Shown: positions 29,515 to 40,560, counted from the first letter of the stretch. The stretch is 64,000 bases of DNA from Sepiola atlantica (GCA_963556195.1 OY744525.1:56299946-56363945); one strand, 5' to 3'. A program made the numbers and translations. Notes: generated by a model from the letters alone, not told the origin.

Positions 29515-32164
29515 AAAGTAAGATATGTTTATATATTTGTATGTAGAGGATTCACCCCTAAACTAATTAACCGATCATTATAAATTTTGAAACACAACTG
29601 CTAGGCATAAACGCTCCAAATGCGGGCAGTATTTAGTTTAATGATATAGGTGTAAAAGGGGAGCGGAAGCCCTTTATGAAAATTCAGATACCTGGAGTAT
29701 TTAAAAGGGATTTTAGGGGACATAATATGAACACAGCCTCCCATTTGAAGATTCAAATATATCAGATTCATAGTCATATTAGCCACCAATTAAGCAAGAT
29801 TCCCTGAATTTTAATTTCTTCTTAAGAGTCTTTGACATTTTCTAGAATAAAAATCACCTAATGGATTTTGATTAAAATTAGAATAATGATTCTAGACATA
29901 AGGTTTAGTATCATTATATCTGGATTTTAATCTTCATAAGAGGACATAAAAGTGGTGCAAAACTGTTTTATCCGGGGTAATTAATTTTACCCATCCTAGA
30001 ACAGGTATTCATCTAGGGAAACAAACATTGATTAACTCACATTTAGTATAATAATAGATGTCTACATTGCATATATATTTTCATACATACCTCGACAATC
30101 CAAACTAACATAAGATGAATGCTTTTGCAAAACTGACCAATCAGTGTGCAAAGCGCAAATTTCACAGTCCTTCCAGAATAGTTCTCACATTATCAAAGCG
30201 TTTCATTCACTTGTCGGTGAGCTTCATTTTCTCCTGTTGCTGTAAAGGTATTTGAAGAGCGGGCGAGTTAAAATCCAGAATCGAAGGCATGTTCTGGCGG
30301 TTAGCCTCTTCACAGTTCCATCAATGAAATTGTAGAGTCCTTTATCATGGCTAGTAGAAAAGAAATACTGTTCTGCTTCTATTACAGAATCACATTCATT
30401 TAGTTCCTGTTTTCTTTTTTTTTTCTTTTGAACTTGTAAAAGACTATGCTGAGCTTAAACAACAAAATCAGGTTACAGGATATCTTTTAAATGTTCATAT
30501 GTAAACATGCATTAGGTGGTTGCATGTTTAGTGGGTTGCATAGTTGCAATGCTTGTGAAACAAGATTTGCTGCAAGTGAGAAACATTAAACTCAGAAAAG
30601 AGAAATCACCCAAGATATGGGAAATATCTCTGATTTTGGATTTGGCCACCCAGAATTTGATTTGTCAACTTTAGAAAGTAATGTTCCTTCAGATACAAGG
30701 TTCCCTACTGTGGTTGTAATGAACTCGAGTTTTGCCAAAAGTAGTGGCTGGCTAGATACGGGACCTCCTAGGCATTAGTTTTTTTTTTATGTTCATAGAT
30801 GAGGCTGGCTATTATTTTGAAGTGGATATCTGGGTGATCTTTCTGGTGTGGTTCCAGCAGATGAGCAGGGGGCTTTGAGCATCTCAGTCAATTTGGTTTT
30901 CTGGGGTTAGGGTCGGTAGCTTTTCTTGGTGTATCACGGTCAGTTGAAGTTTGTGTGTCTCTCGGAGAGAGTTAGGCCCTCAGGCTAATCTTGGCGTGCG
31001 GTTGGAATTGTGTTTTGGTTTGGTTGAGCCAAGATTTCTCATTCACCAGTCCATTGTTCTGTAGAAGAAAAATTGTAACCTCCAAAAAATTAGCGTTACT
31101 TGTTTTAAACTGGAGTTGTTATTTTATTTGAAGGGAGAATTTTACTGTTGCAGCACTGACTGACACCATACAATTGACATTGCGATCAGTGTCGGAATCG
31201 AGCAACAACTTTAGACCAGCACAACGAGCTGGCGATCATGGCCTGTGCAGTGAACACACAGACGCAGGTTCATACATTGAAATATGTAATAAATTCTTCT
31301 GCTGATGATCTAATACATAAAGTTATCCTGTTGGATTTTCATAGTCAGACCCGAATAGCATTTAAGCTGATAAATCAAAACTTGGATTTCCCTTTCCGTA
31401 TTGATCTCAGGCATTTCCAGATACAATTTCTGTACTGCTTCATAGTCCAAATTGCTCCTTGAATAAATACTTACTTTGTAAGATTTTTGCTTTTTGTATT
31501 GGTGACTCATCCATTTTGACCAAAGATGAATTGAGTAACTATCATATTGTGTTAGAGATGCTGCACTGGATATCTTTTAACAATAAACAATGACAGGTTG
31601 AACAAACTTCATGTTGTGTTGTCAGATTGCAAACAGCATTGTTTCGTATTAATTCTTCAGTGATGAAACAAAGTCCTTTGGTAAGTATTTTCCTTTATCT
31701 TTGAAAAGCGTCGCAACAATTACGCCCAACGTCAAGTGAGATTAAGTCCATATTACCTGGAAAAAAAAAAAGAAAAAAGCCACATTAGTGTTAAATATAT
31801 ACAATATCTAGTCTTTTTTATACTAATGAATCACCACATAACTAAAGACAAAATCCACTCAAGGATACAGGTTAATTAAATCGATGAACAATACTATGAG
31901 AGGATTGAAAACGATGAATGGAATGTGCAGAATTTGATTACTTAAGAGGACGGCTCAACAAGTATTTGTTGACATTAGACTTGAAGACAACCATGTTTTA
32001 GTCTTGAGGGAAGCAGTTCGATGGTAAAGTGTTCCACAGATGAGTACTTTAGGAAAATAAACTGTTTATGGAAATTCTGATAATTACAATATACAGTACC
32101 ACTCAAATACCAGAATTACATTTTTTGCTAATTTGTGCTCAGATAAAGATTTGAGTCATCATAT
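29515..32164. other. Long unassigned stretch
   Basis: No gene supported in 2.6 kb. A possible protein-like piece near 30625-30778 (GHPEFDLSTLESNVPSDTRF) has no family I recognise. The rest is AT-rich with scattered stops. Confidence 0.35.
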
Positions 32165-32400
32165 TTGCTTTAACGTCGGTTTTACATGCTGGCCATCCAC
32201 TGGACAGCCATAATGGTACGACATTGTCAAATTCGCATCTTAATTTGTTCAACTCGCAATTTCTCACATATTTCTGGTCCAATTTTCAAAATAGTTATAT
32301 TGTTAGAAAGAAAAGAAAATATTTTTTCTAAATACCTTATTATGACAAACCGTCCAACACATGCCAGCATGAAAAACGGATGTTAAACCGAATATGATGA
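32165..32400. repeat. Two SINE-like 3' ends in opposite orientation
   Basis: The right piece (32345-32400) reads ACCGTCCAACACATGCCAGC, then AAAACGGATGTTAAACCG with ATGATGATGAT, a tail that I recall as very common in octopus DNA. The left piece (about 32170-32192) is its reverse (AACGTCGGTTTTACATGCTGG). The internal head is not recognisable. Confidence 0.5.
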
Positions 32401-32532
32401 TGATAGATGACCTTTTATCTATTGCATTATTTTTTTACAGGGATTTAAAATGGTATTTTGCTTCAAACAGTCGAAAATGCAAAATATGAAATTTTCTTGA
32501 GATTTTACAAACATTCAGAAGACACATTTAAG

Positions 32533-32653
32533 TACATCAGTTTTTTTCTGGTTTATGTTCCCATGGCTTGCTGCTACACTGGATATTCAACTTCCTGTTG
32601 AATATCCAGTGCAGCAGCAAGCCATGGGAACATATACCAGAAAAAACTGTTGA
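32533..32653. repeat. Near-perfect hairpin, arms about 55 bp
   Basis: TTCCCATGGCTTGCTGCTAC and TGGATATTCAAC are mirrored by GTTGAATATCCA and GCAGCAGCAAGCCATGGGAA around a 4-6 bp centre. It lies directly upstream of the LINE fragment at 32660, so a 5' inversion during LINE insertion could have made it. Confidence 0.9.
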
Positions 32654-32659
32654 AAATAA

Positions 32660-33060
32660 GTCATCCACTATGACTATGCAATTCCTACAGCTACTTCCAT
32701 AGAAAACGGAGCTGTTAAACCTGACATAGTGACATGGGACAAGAGGGAGAATATAGCAACCCTAGTTGAAGTATAATGATGCTGGCTTAAACAGAGCTGA
32801 GAGGAAGAAGATAAAATACCAAGGTCTTATGTACGACATGAAAACAAACTGGAAATTTAGCAAGATCTCCATCATTCCAGTAATTATAGGAGCAACCGGG
32901 CTCATGAAAATAATTTTTAAAAACTACCTGGTGAACCAAGTGCAAGAGAGATACAAACAATTGCGCTTAAACGAACGGTTAGAATCTTAAAAAGATCTCT
33001 CGGTTGACGTCTCTAAAATAGCAAGTGAATGTCTAGCACCCAGTAGGAGTCCTCATCCCC
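32660..33060 (+). pseudogene. C-terminal fragment of a non-LTR reverse transcriptase
   Basis: Readable text is IAIPTASIENGAVKPDIVTW, DKRENIATLVEV, then KIKYQGLMYDMKTNW and ISIIPVIIGATGLMK. The order KPD-V-WD...EV and K---Y--L---...--VIPV--GA-G is the C-terminal domain of a class of non-LTR elements. Stops and a frame change occur around 32765. Only this end is present, as expected of 5'-truncated LINE copies. Confidence 0.5.
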
Positions 33061-33240
33061 AGCAAAAACAAAAAGAAAATTGAAAAAAAAAGAAAAAAAG
33101 TGAAGTTGAGTTTTACTTCTTGAATCAGTACCAAGTGAAATACAACTGTCAGAAAACTTTGCGAAACTTTTATAATCAAAAATTATTTTATAGAATCATC
33201 AAATCTAGCACACATGCAGTTTGCAGTCGAGTGTTTGTTC

Positions 33241-33244
33241 GTTT

Positions 33245-33306
<62 letters not shown>

Positions 33307-33332
33307 TATATATATATATATATATAGATATA
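33241..33332. repeat. CT/CA/TA compound microsatellite
   Basis: CTCTCTCTCT then about 28 CA units to 33302, then TA units. It flanks the minus-strand hammerhead repeat on its downstream side, as a similar tract does for the plus-strand copy at 38104-38130. Confidence 0.95.
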
Positions 33333-33418
33333 TATTTTAGAGGTAAAAGATGAGAATAAAGAATTGTAAAGATACAATATTTATTAAAACATCAAAAGTT
33401 CAGAGCAAGGAGCCTCAT

Positions 33419-33467
33419 ATCCTTAATCCATGGATTTTCAAAGAAAAAATTCTTCTCATCAGAGGAT
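33419..33467 (-). ncRNA. Type I hammerhead ribozyme motif, copy 1
   Basis: On the minus strand, 5' to 3': ATCCT (stem I), CTGATGA, stem II GAAGAA-TTTT-TTCTTT, GAA, stem III AATCC-AT-GGATT, A (cleavage position), AGGAT (stem I). All core bases fit the hammerhead consensus, including A15.1-U16.1. Closing pair 10.1-11.1 is G-U rather than G-C. Total 49 nt, the same as the copy at 37971-38019. The very short stem III matches hammerheads known in Penelope-like elements. No Penelope reverse transcriptase was found nearby, so this is likely a terminal-repeat fragment or a non-autonomous derivative. Confidence 0.75.
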
Positions 33468-34072
33468 GGGGAAGCCGATAATGTGGTTGTAAATATTATC
33501 GGCAACATTTAACTTTGACAATTTTATATAAAGTAAAACAAAGTAGAACTAAAGAACAAAATAGGACCAAAGGTGAATAGTCTTATGTTGAGGTGGGAGC
33601 GTAAAATCAGGGTGGATGTTATCTAAAAACACGTCAGGACAAAATAAAATTAAATTAAAAATATAAATAAAAGCATCTGTTATTTGGATGAATGCTTGAA
33701 AAAAGAAAGCAATACTTAAATTGTTCAAGAATCCAAATGTTTTTGTAAGATGCTGGTGGTCCACGGTAATTGGTAACTTCCATTTTATCCTGTATGTGCA
33801 TTATTATCAGTTTGGTGCTGGAATTGTTCGTTTCGTAGGGTTCGGATTGATTTTAGTCTGTTATGGTTCGGTATATATAAAAAAACTGAGGATTTCGAAC
33901 AACCATCGCTTCCTGGTTGAAACGAATATCGGCAGGTTATAGATATATATATATACAGATCCGATAGTTTAAGTCAGAGCTGAATAAAACCTTATAAACT
34001 GAGCTTTACACTATCACGATAGATTATTAAACAGTAATTCAATTATCGTTATATAATTCAACATTTAAATAT

Positions 34073-34074
<2 letters not shown>
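33468..34074. other. Upstream part of hammerhead repeat, then unassigned DNA
   Basis: On the minus strand, just upstream of the ribozyme, GCCGATAAT and ATTATCGGC form an inverted repeat (33472-33502) that could fold next to it. The rest up to 34074 is AT-rich, with no gene recognised. Confidence 0.4.
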
Positions 34075-34108
<34 letters not shown>

Positions 34109-34825
34109 TAGCAAGAAGACCAGGTGTTGCTCGGAATTGAATGAGGATGACTACTATGTACTTTTTCACTATGCTCATAACACTATATTTCTTTTATTTT
34201 TACTACGCCTCCTGCTATTTCTCCCCCTAATATAGTTGAAAGAAGCTGAAATGTTTGAAAACTCTCTGAATTAGTGCCTTATACACATGGTTTAATGAAC
34301 ATCTATTATATAGAGGACAGTTGTGTGTGTGTGTGTGTGTGTGTGTCCAGCTAAAAGTCAAAAACTACAAAACAAACAGCCACAAAGTTGGTATATAAGA
34401 ATACATATGGCTAAGAATCAATAATATCTAAATTTGCCCTGGATCAATAATATCTAAATTTAAAAAAAAAAAACACGATTCATTCTTTGAGGGTCAACTG
34501 TGCCAGTTTTCGTCAAGGAGGGGGTGGGGGAGCTATTTTTTTTGTACTACAGAGAAGTAACTGATTTTTTTTTATCAAGGAGTTACTTCCCTTATGTTGA
34601 CTCATTCCTAGAGGAATCTATATAAAGGAGAGTTGGCTGTGTGTATGTATGTCCAAAGAGAGAAATGGGTTGGGCAGAGAGAAGGGGGGGGGGGGAGGAA
34701 AACAGGGGAGGAGGAAAGAAAGAAAAATAGATAGACAGATATTGAGGGGTAAAGAGATAGAAGTTTTAATAGAAATATGTTATACTTTTGCCCTGGGCAA
34801 CACCGGGTAACCCTGCTGGTCTAAA
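34075..34825. mobile_element. MITE-like element with GGTGTTGC-type inverted ends
   Basis: Preceded by a TA microsatellite (34075-34108). The left end ACTAGCAAGAAGACC with AGGTGTTGCTCGG is mirrored by GGGCAACACCGGGTAACCCTGCTGGTCT on the right (about 34795-34822). The interior has a GT microsatellite (34322-34347), a hairpin-like AGTTACTTCCC, a G-run near 34686 and no coding sequence. A decayed end of the same type lies at 28133. Family not named. Confidence 0.55.
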
Positions 34826-35322
34826 ATAAACAATTCTCTGTTCAAACTTAGATAATGTTTTGTTTTTTTTATATATGCCGTAACTATATATATATGTTAC
34901 ATTAAGAGAGAGCCCTATATTTCTGAAAAGGTGTACGTTAGCTAGTATGGATTGTGACCTGGGTGAAATTGAAAGATTGAGTACAGGTTAGGACGACATG
35001 AGATCTTGGTGGATGATTCATTCTCAAAGTCATAATACATAGATAGGATTTAGCCGAGATGAAACATTTGGGGTCAAAGGGGTTAAGTGCAAAGCGAGAG
35101 TAAATACAGTTATGTTATTGGATGACGAAACAAAGAGACTGTAACGTCACTTGTTGTCGAGACGAGAATCATGACCAGTTCGTAAATGGATCTCAGGCGG
35201 TTTGGATCATATGAAATAATATGGTCTGAAACGTTATGTTTTGGTCTCAAATGAGACAGGAATAAGCCACTTCATCACTCTCCTCCAGTCTACCATGGAA
35301 CGTCGTAATGAGCGGATGTGTT
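34826..35322. other. Probable U3-like part of an LTR
   Basis: Non-coding, moderately GC-balanced. It precedes the 173-bp duplication that carries a TATA box and a polyadenylation signal. No end sequence could be fixed. Confidence 0.3.
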
Positions 35323-35668
35323 GAGATATAGTCTGAAACTGTAAATTAAGTCGCTATCGACCGAAGAGGAATCTCATGCTCTTTGTCTGTCGAATATAAA
35401 ACTGGCCTCCAACTTAGCAGCATAATACATAGATATTAAGTACGGACCTCTCTCTTGACTTTGTTAATACGGAGAAGATCAATAAAAGTTCCTCTGAGAT
35501 ATAGTCTGAAACTGTAAATTAAGTCGCTATCGACCGAAGAGGAATCTCATGCTCTTTGTCTGTCGAATATAAAACTAGCCTCCAACTTAGCAGCATAATA
35601 CATAGATATTAAGTACGGACCTCTCTCTTGACTTTGTTAATACGGAGAAGATCAATAATAGTTCCTCT
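35323..35668 (+). repeat. Tandem duplication of a 173-bp promoter/polyA unit
   Basis: GAGATATAGTCTGAAACTG starts at 35323 and again at 35496. The copies are almost identical (AAACTGGCC against AAACTAGCC, AATAAAAG against AATAATAG). Each carries GAATATAAAACT (TATA-like), and the first has AATAAA about 90 bp downstream. An LTR core promoter plus R region duplicated in tandem is a plausible reading. Confidence 0.85.
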
Positions 35669-36399
35669 GAATCTCTTAAAAGTGTCTTGACTCCCCTATC
35701 GATAAATGCAAAGATCTGTTCACAGAGAAGTCCACTAGACGAGTCACAATGAAGAAACAAGGAATTGAAACGGGACGATATGCCGTCAATTTTTATTTTA
35801 TGTCAAGTTTAATTAATTACCATACAACATTAGCGCAGGAAGTTTCTCAGATTAGAAACGTTTGCACCTCATGCCTGTATTATTTTCTTGTTCCTCGTGC
35901 TTTTAAAATATATCTGTCAAGTGTCAATGTTACACGAAATTTCACAATCAGTAGACGGTTGCATTTTTTGGGCAAGGAAAAAGGCCTTCTACGGAAAGCA
36001 TTCTAATCCTAATTACTTAACCCTAAAACGTAGACCCCCCCACATGAAATTCCCTAACCCTAAAAGAGACAAAAAAAAAAAACAAACACAGTAAAAAAAA
36101 AAAAAAATTTCTTGTATTAGAAAAAAAACAAAAAAAAATGAAAAAAATAAAATTGCTCTTTCTGTCGTTCTAAGTCGTCTGCTTAAAAAAAAGGTAAGTT
36201 TAAAATTTATTTCATTAAAGTCGTCTGGTTCTAAAAAAAAAAAAAAAAAAAAAAAAAAGTAGAAAAAATTTGCTCTTTCTTTGGTTCTAATTACATAAAA
36301 AGGCAGTCATTTCTAATGTTAGTTTACAATCTTATATCATTAAAATCGTCTGGTTCTAAAATAAAAAAAGGTAAGTTTCAGAAGTCATTGATTTTTTTT
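35669..36399. other. Unassigned, with A-runs and a GTCGTCTG repeat
   Basis: AGTCGTCTG or AATCGTCTG with GTTCTAAAA and AGGTAAGTTT recurs three times between 36175 and 36375, spaced by long A runs. The reversed GCAGACGACTTATAAC occurs at 37213. No genes. Confidence 0.4.
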
Positions 36400-36730
36400 T
36401 CTTGTGTCATCATCATCATCAACCGGTTTATTTGTTGAATCAGGCCACAATTAATCCTCTGATGAGGGTGGGGTCTGATTGTCTAGTCTCGAAATCTAAG
36501 TCTTCCTCTCCACTCCTGTCTTTGGCAAGGCTTGATGGAATCCATACCCATGGCCTTCCTATCACGTTTGACTACGTCCTCCCAAGTCAACTTGAGTCTG
36601 CTAATGGTGATGTTCTCTGCTGGCACATTCAACTGTCGGACTTTAGCAATCCAGCCATCGCTACGCTCAATGTGACCCAACCAACGCAGTCTGTTCTTTC
36701 GCATGATGTCCGCAAGGCTTTTCAAGTCGA
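36400..36730 (-). pseudogene. C-terminal end of a LINE reverse transcriptase
   Basis: The minus strand reads MKSLADIMRKNRLRWLGHIE, then SRLKLTWEDVVKRDRKAMG and QEWRGRLR. This matches the R-NRLRW-GH-ER---W ... G-P--TW---V--D--A----A-DR--WR end of RTE-like or Jockey-like non-LTR elements. A TGATGATGATG stretch (36407-36419 reversed) follows as 3' tail. Only this end is present. Confidence 0.6.
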
Positions 36731-36849
36731 CCTGTCAGAGCAGGGATTCAAAAGAAACGCACTGTTCAGGCCTCACCAAACAGATCCATCTGACCATTGC
36801 CCTGTCATTGTGTATTTAATTGTTTCTTTTTCGGTTGGTTTTTGATTAT

Positions 36850-37165
36850 TTGGTTATAAAAGGGAAGTTTTGGTGATTTAGTCGTTTTGCAGCCAACACG
36901 ACGGACAATGAATCGTCTGCAGTTTTCTGATTTTTTTCCGACCTCACAAATATGTAAGTAAACCCAAATAAATTGTTTTGGACTAATTTCCCAACTGTAT
37001 TTTCTTTAAAATAATTTATGGCCAATTTGAAATTAGTCAAAAACAATTTATTTGGGGGTTCTGTTTCGGGAAAGATGACCAAAAAGGCGTAACGTAAGCA
37101 TGACGTATGTTAAACGAATTCTACGAAAACGAACGGAACTAGACGAAAGAAGGTACGTCGTTCCG
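36850..37165 (+). repeat. Left arm of a 3.7-kb spaced inverted repeat
   Basis: GATTTAGTCGTTTTGCAGCCA, GACAATGAATCGTCTGCAG, GTAAGCATGACGTATGT and AAAACGAACGGAACTAGACGAAAG recur inverted at 40345-40560. The arms enclose the plus-strand hammerhead repeat and a LINE relic. They may be the ends of one element or two independent insertions. Confidence 0.75.
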
Positions 37166-37970
37166 AATATTTCCGAAATCCCCCCCTCCCTCCACTAATT
37201 TTTTTTTTCAAAGCAGACGACTTATAACAAAAGAAAGAGCATTTTTATTGTATTTTTTTCGAGTTTTTATTTTTGTCAATACAAGCAATTTACTTTTTTT
37301 ATTTTTTTTATTACTGTGTCTTGTCTTTTTTTTCTTTTAGAGTTAGAGATTTTTTTGTGGAAGGGGGGGGGTTTAATATACAAGGAACTGTAATCACACG
37401 TGGATTGCTATTGACGGTAAAAGCGCAGAATAACGGCCAGCTGACTGACTAGTGGGCCGTGCGTAAAACCAGATTGGCTTTTTTATAGCCAAATTTCACG
37501 AATTTGGTCTTTTTTAAAACAGTTTGGCCATCGAAAATTCTGTTTGGCCTTTTTTCGTGAATATTCTGGAGTTCACTTATACGCGGCCAGGCGTATCGCA
37601 AACTTGAAATTGCTTAAAATGAAAAACACAAACACTTCTCTAAAAATGAAGAAAAAACACAAAGAAATAAAAACAAAAAGTGCCCTTTTCTCGCAAAAAT
37701 CTTTTAAAATGTAACCAGGAGTTTTCTATATTCTTTATATGAATACTCATGTAACTTTGCTAAAAATGGAGAACACAAAAAAGAAAATTCGAAATCGAAT
37801 AGACAGCCACCATATATATATGTGTGTGTATATATATATATGTATGTGTGTATATATATGTATGTGTGTATTATCTTTTTACACAAACTTTTTTTCACCC
37901 ATCATTTTCTTAATATATTTTCAAATGTTTAATTTTGGCTTTTCTAATGCCAACTTATCTATCTGTATAA
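37166..37970. other. AT-rich DNA leading to the second hammerhead repeat
   Basis: No gene. G-run near 37363, a TG/TA compound microsatellite at 37816-37872. From 37873 the text belongs to the hammerhead-bearing repeat (AATGCCAACTTATCTATC upstream of the ribozyme). Confidence 0.4.
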
Positions 37971-38019
37971 TTCCTCTGATGATAAGATCTCGATCTTTGA
38001 AAAGCCTTGGCTTAAGGAA
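37971..38019 (+). ncRNA. Type I hammerhead ribozyme motif, copy 2
   Basis: In order: TTCCT (stem I), CTGATGA (37976-37982), T, AAGAT-CTCG-ATCTT (stem II), T, GAA (37999-38001), AAGCC-TT-GGCTT (stem III), A at 38014 (predicted cleavage after it), AGGAA (stem I). All three stems differ in sequence from the minus-strand copy at 33419-33467 yet still pair, which is covariation. The 10.1-11.1 position is U-U here, normally G-C, so activity may be reduced or lost. Downstream text (AATAATAAACAATTTTATTA, then a CA/TA tract and TTTCAGAGGTAAA) parallels that of copy 1. Confidence 0.7.
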
Positions 38020-38655
38020 AGAATAATAAACAATTTTATTACAGAATATACCTTGCATTGAACATTCGTGCTTGTTTATCACTCTTCGTCTATCTATCTT
38101 ATATACACACACACACACACACATATATATTTCAGAGGTAAACAAGTTTTACATATTCATTTCCGTATGTTACAAGAATCCAACATAAACAAAGGTTTCG
38201 TATACGATCATTTAACAATTTCAATGAAATACTACACTGTGGATTATTTATTTGTGAAAAAATGTAAAATATGTATTTTGACAAATTAGGCACTATGCCA
38301 TCAAGTGTTATGCTCGCTGGTCATGTTTTGGCTTACTCTTTTTTGTATATTCTACTCTTAGAGAAGAAACATTGCAGTCACCAAAATACCAGATTTACTC
38401 TAGGGGCCATCTACTTAAAATATCCCTAAAATGTTGATAAATTTAAATTTATTCTTAACTCTAAATCTACACTTTGATTCCAGCTTGAGGGTCGAGAACA
38501 ATCTATGTGTCATTATTATTATTAAGACAAGTGTGTCTATTAATCAGAGATATTTGGAAAATCTTTAAAAGATATCAGATATAATTTATCGATTTTTAAT
38601 GAAACTTTAGGGACTCATCCAAAAAAAATGAATATAATTATTTTTAAATATGTAG
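38020..38655. other. 3' part of hammerhead repeat, then unassigned DNA
   Basis: CA/TA microsatellite at 38103-38130 followed by TTTCAGAGGTAAAC, the counterpart of TTTTAGAGGTAAAAG at 33336-33350. No gene in the remaining sequence. Confidence 0.4.
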
Positions 38656-40318
38656 AAGGCCTTTTTCTTTACAGAACAAAATTGTCAATTCCCTCGCTAT
38701 CAAATCACAACGATGTTGTTTGCACGGCAACTGATAAGGCTGAACTACTTGCCCAGCGTTTCGCCTTCAACTCCACTTTGGACTCAGAAAACCACCCCCT
38801 CTCTAAATTCCCATTGTAGACTGAAGCCACACTTGAGAACCCAGTCATCACCACATTTCAAGTCAGAGACATCATAAAAAACCTTGACATCTTCAAAGCC
38901 TGATCTTATACCAGTAATAGTAATAAAGAAATTCTCTGCTGAGCTGGCCCTTGTCCTCTCCAAACTATACAACAAATACCTTGCTGAATCTTGTTTCCCT
39001 GATAGTTGGAAAATTGTCTCTTCAAGAATTCTGAAGATAGAACTGATTCTCTAAACTACCGATCTTTGCTAAAATCTTTGAATCATTAATCAATCTAGCG
39101 ATAGTCCGGCACCTAGTTAATGCTAAACTTCTTTCTGATCATCAATACGGATTTAGACAAGCACGATCTACTGCAGATATCCTAATGGTCATCTCTGAAT
39201 GCATATACCATACACTGGACAAGGCAGGTGAAGCTAGAGCGGTAGCGTTCGATATATCCAAGGCCTTTGACAAGGTCTGGCATGAAGGGCTTCTCTTAAA
39301 ACTGAACTCGTATGATATTATTGGACAAATATTTAATATAATTATTCTTCCTAACAAAAAGAAAGATCCAGGTTGTCCTCGATGGCCGTTCTTCTAAGCA
39401 ACATGACATAAATACTGGCGTACCCCAGGGATCCATCCTTGGACCTCTACTGTTCCTGATTTTCATAAATGACCTCCCTGATGTCATTGAGACTGAGATA
39501 TGAATATTTGCTGACGACACCACGCTCTACTCTCATCATGTGGGCAAAACCGACACACACATATCTGAGGCAATGGCTGAATCCTTAGAAAATGACCTCC
39601 AATCTAGTGGAATGGGGTCAAAAATCGATGGTAACTTTTAATGCCGCAAAGACAAAGCTACTTTCCTTCAATAACTACAAGAAACCGCTTCAACCACCGA
39701 TTGTCATGACAAATAGCACCCTGCCTGAGAGTTCATCATTCAAACTCTTCGGCCTAACTTACACAGATAACATGAATTGGAATAAATACATTGAAGACAT
39801 TGACAGGGCTGCTGCAAAGAAGGTTGGCTCCCTCTACCGTGCTAGTAAACTTCTCACACCTGACATTATCCTATATCTCTACAAAGCCACCATCCGCCCA
39901 TGCATGGAGTATTTTGCTACATCTGGGCTGGGGCATCATCCACTAGTCTCTCCCTCTTAGACAAGATCCAAAAAAAGAGTTGTCAACTTGATAGGTCCCT
40001 CACTATCCACCAAGCTCCAGCCCTATAGCTGCAATGTTGCTTCCTTGTGTCTGTTTTACAAGTACTTCAATGGAGTGTGCTCTGATGAGCTTGCTGCTCT
40101 GGTACCCCCACGACGTAAATTCACTAGATAAACCCGACAATCTGCCAAATCCTATCCATTCACTGTGGAGGTCCCCAGATGCCAAAGAGCTTTCAACTCC
40201 AAAAGCTTCTTTCCTCGTGCTGCTGGACTCTGGAACTCCCTCCCTGCTCCCTGGTACTGACATGCAGAAATTTAAAACTAATTTAAACAGACATTTTGCT
40301 GCACAGCTCCCAATTTAG
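38656..40318 (+). pseudogene. CR1/Jockey-like LINE, decayed RT and C-terminus
   Basis: Blocks in order across several frames: ATDKAELLAQRFAFNSTLDS (38730), then RT motifs YGFRQARSTADILM, VAFDISKAFDKVWHEGLLLK, GVPQGSILGPLLFLIFINDL and FADDTTLYS with catalytic DD (about 39150-39530). C-terminal blocks follow: LVEWGQKSMVTFNAAKTKLL, ATIRPCMEYFATSGLG, LCLFYKYFNGVCSDELA and a final AAGLWNSLPAP segment ending at TAG near 40318. The endonuclease is missing and there are many frame breaks, so this is a 5'-truncated old copy. A reversed copy of its last 350 bp lies at 52800-53150. Confidence 0.8.
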
Positions 40319-40344
40319 GTTGACCCCCCCCCCAAAAAAAAACG

Positions 40345-40560
40345 GCATACCTTCTTTCGTCTAGTTCTGTTCGTTTTCGTGGCATTCGTTGTACACACGT
40401 CATGCTTACGTCACTTCAAATTTTTGATCGTATTTACCGAAACTGTACCTATTTGGGTGTACTTGCTCATTTGTGAATTTGGAAATTAGCAGACGGTTCA
40501 TTGTGCACCATTTTGGTTGCGAAACGACTAAATCGCCGAAGTTTTATTTTTTAATAAAAT
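40345..40560 (-). repeat. Right arm of the spaced inverted repeat
   Basis: Inverted partner of 36850-37165: CTTTCGTCTAGTTCTGTTCG, ACGTCATGCTTACGTCA, GCAGACGGTTCATTGTGC and GCGAAACGACTAAATC read back to back with the left arm. Confidence 0.75.

Noticed and set aside
36453..36505. CTGATGA followed by GAAAT as a third hammerhead
   Set aside because: The sequence between does not form stem II, stem I cannot pair, and the place belongs to the antisense 3' end of a LINE.
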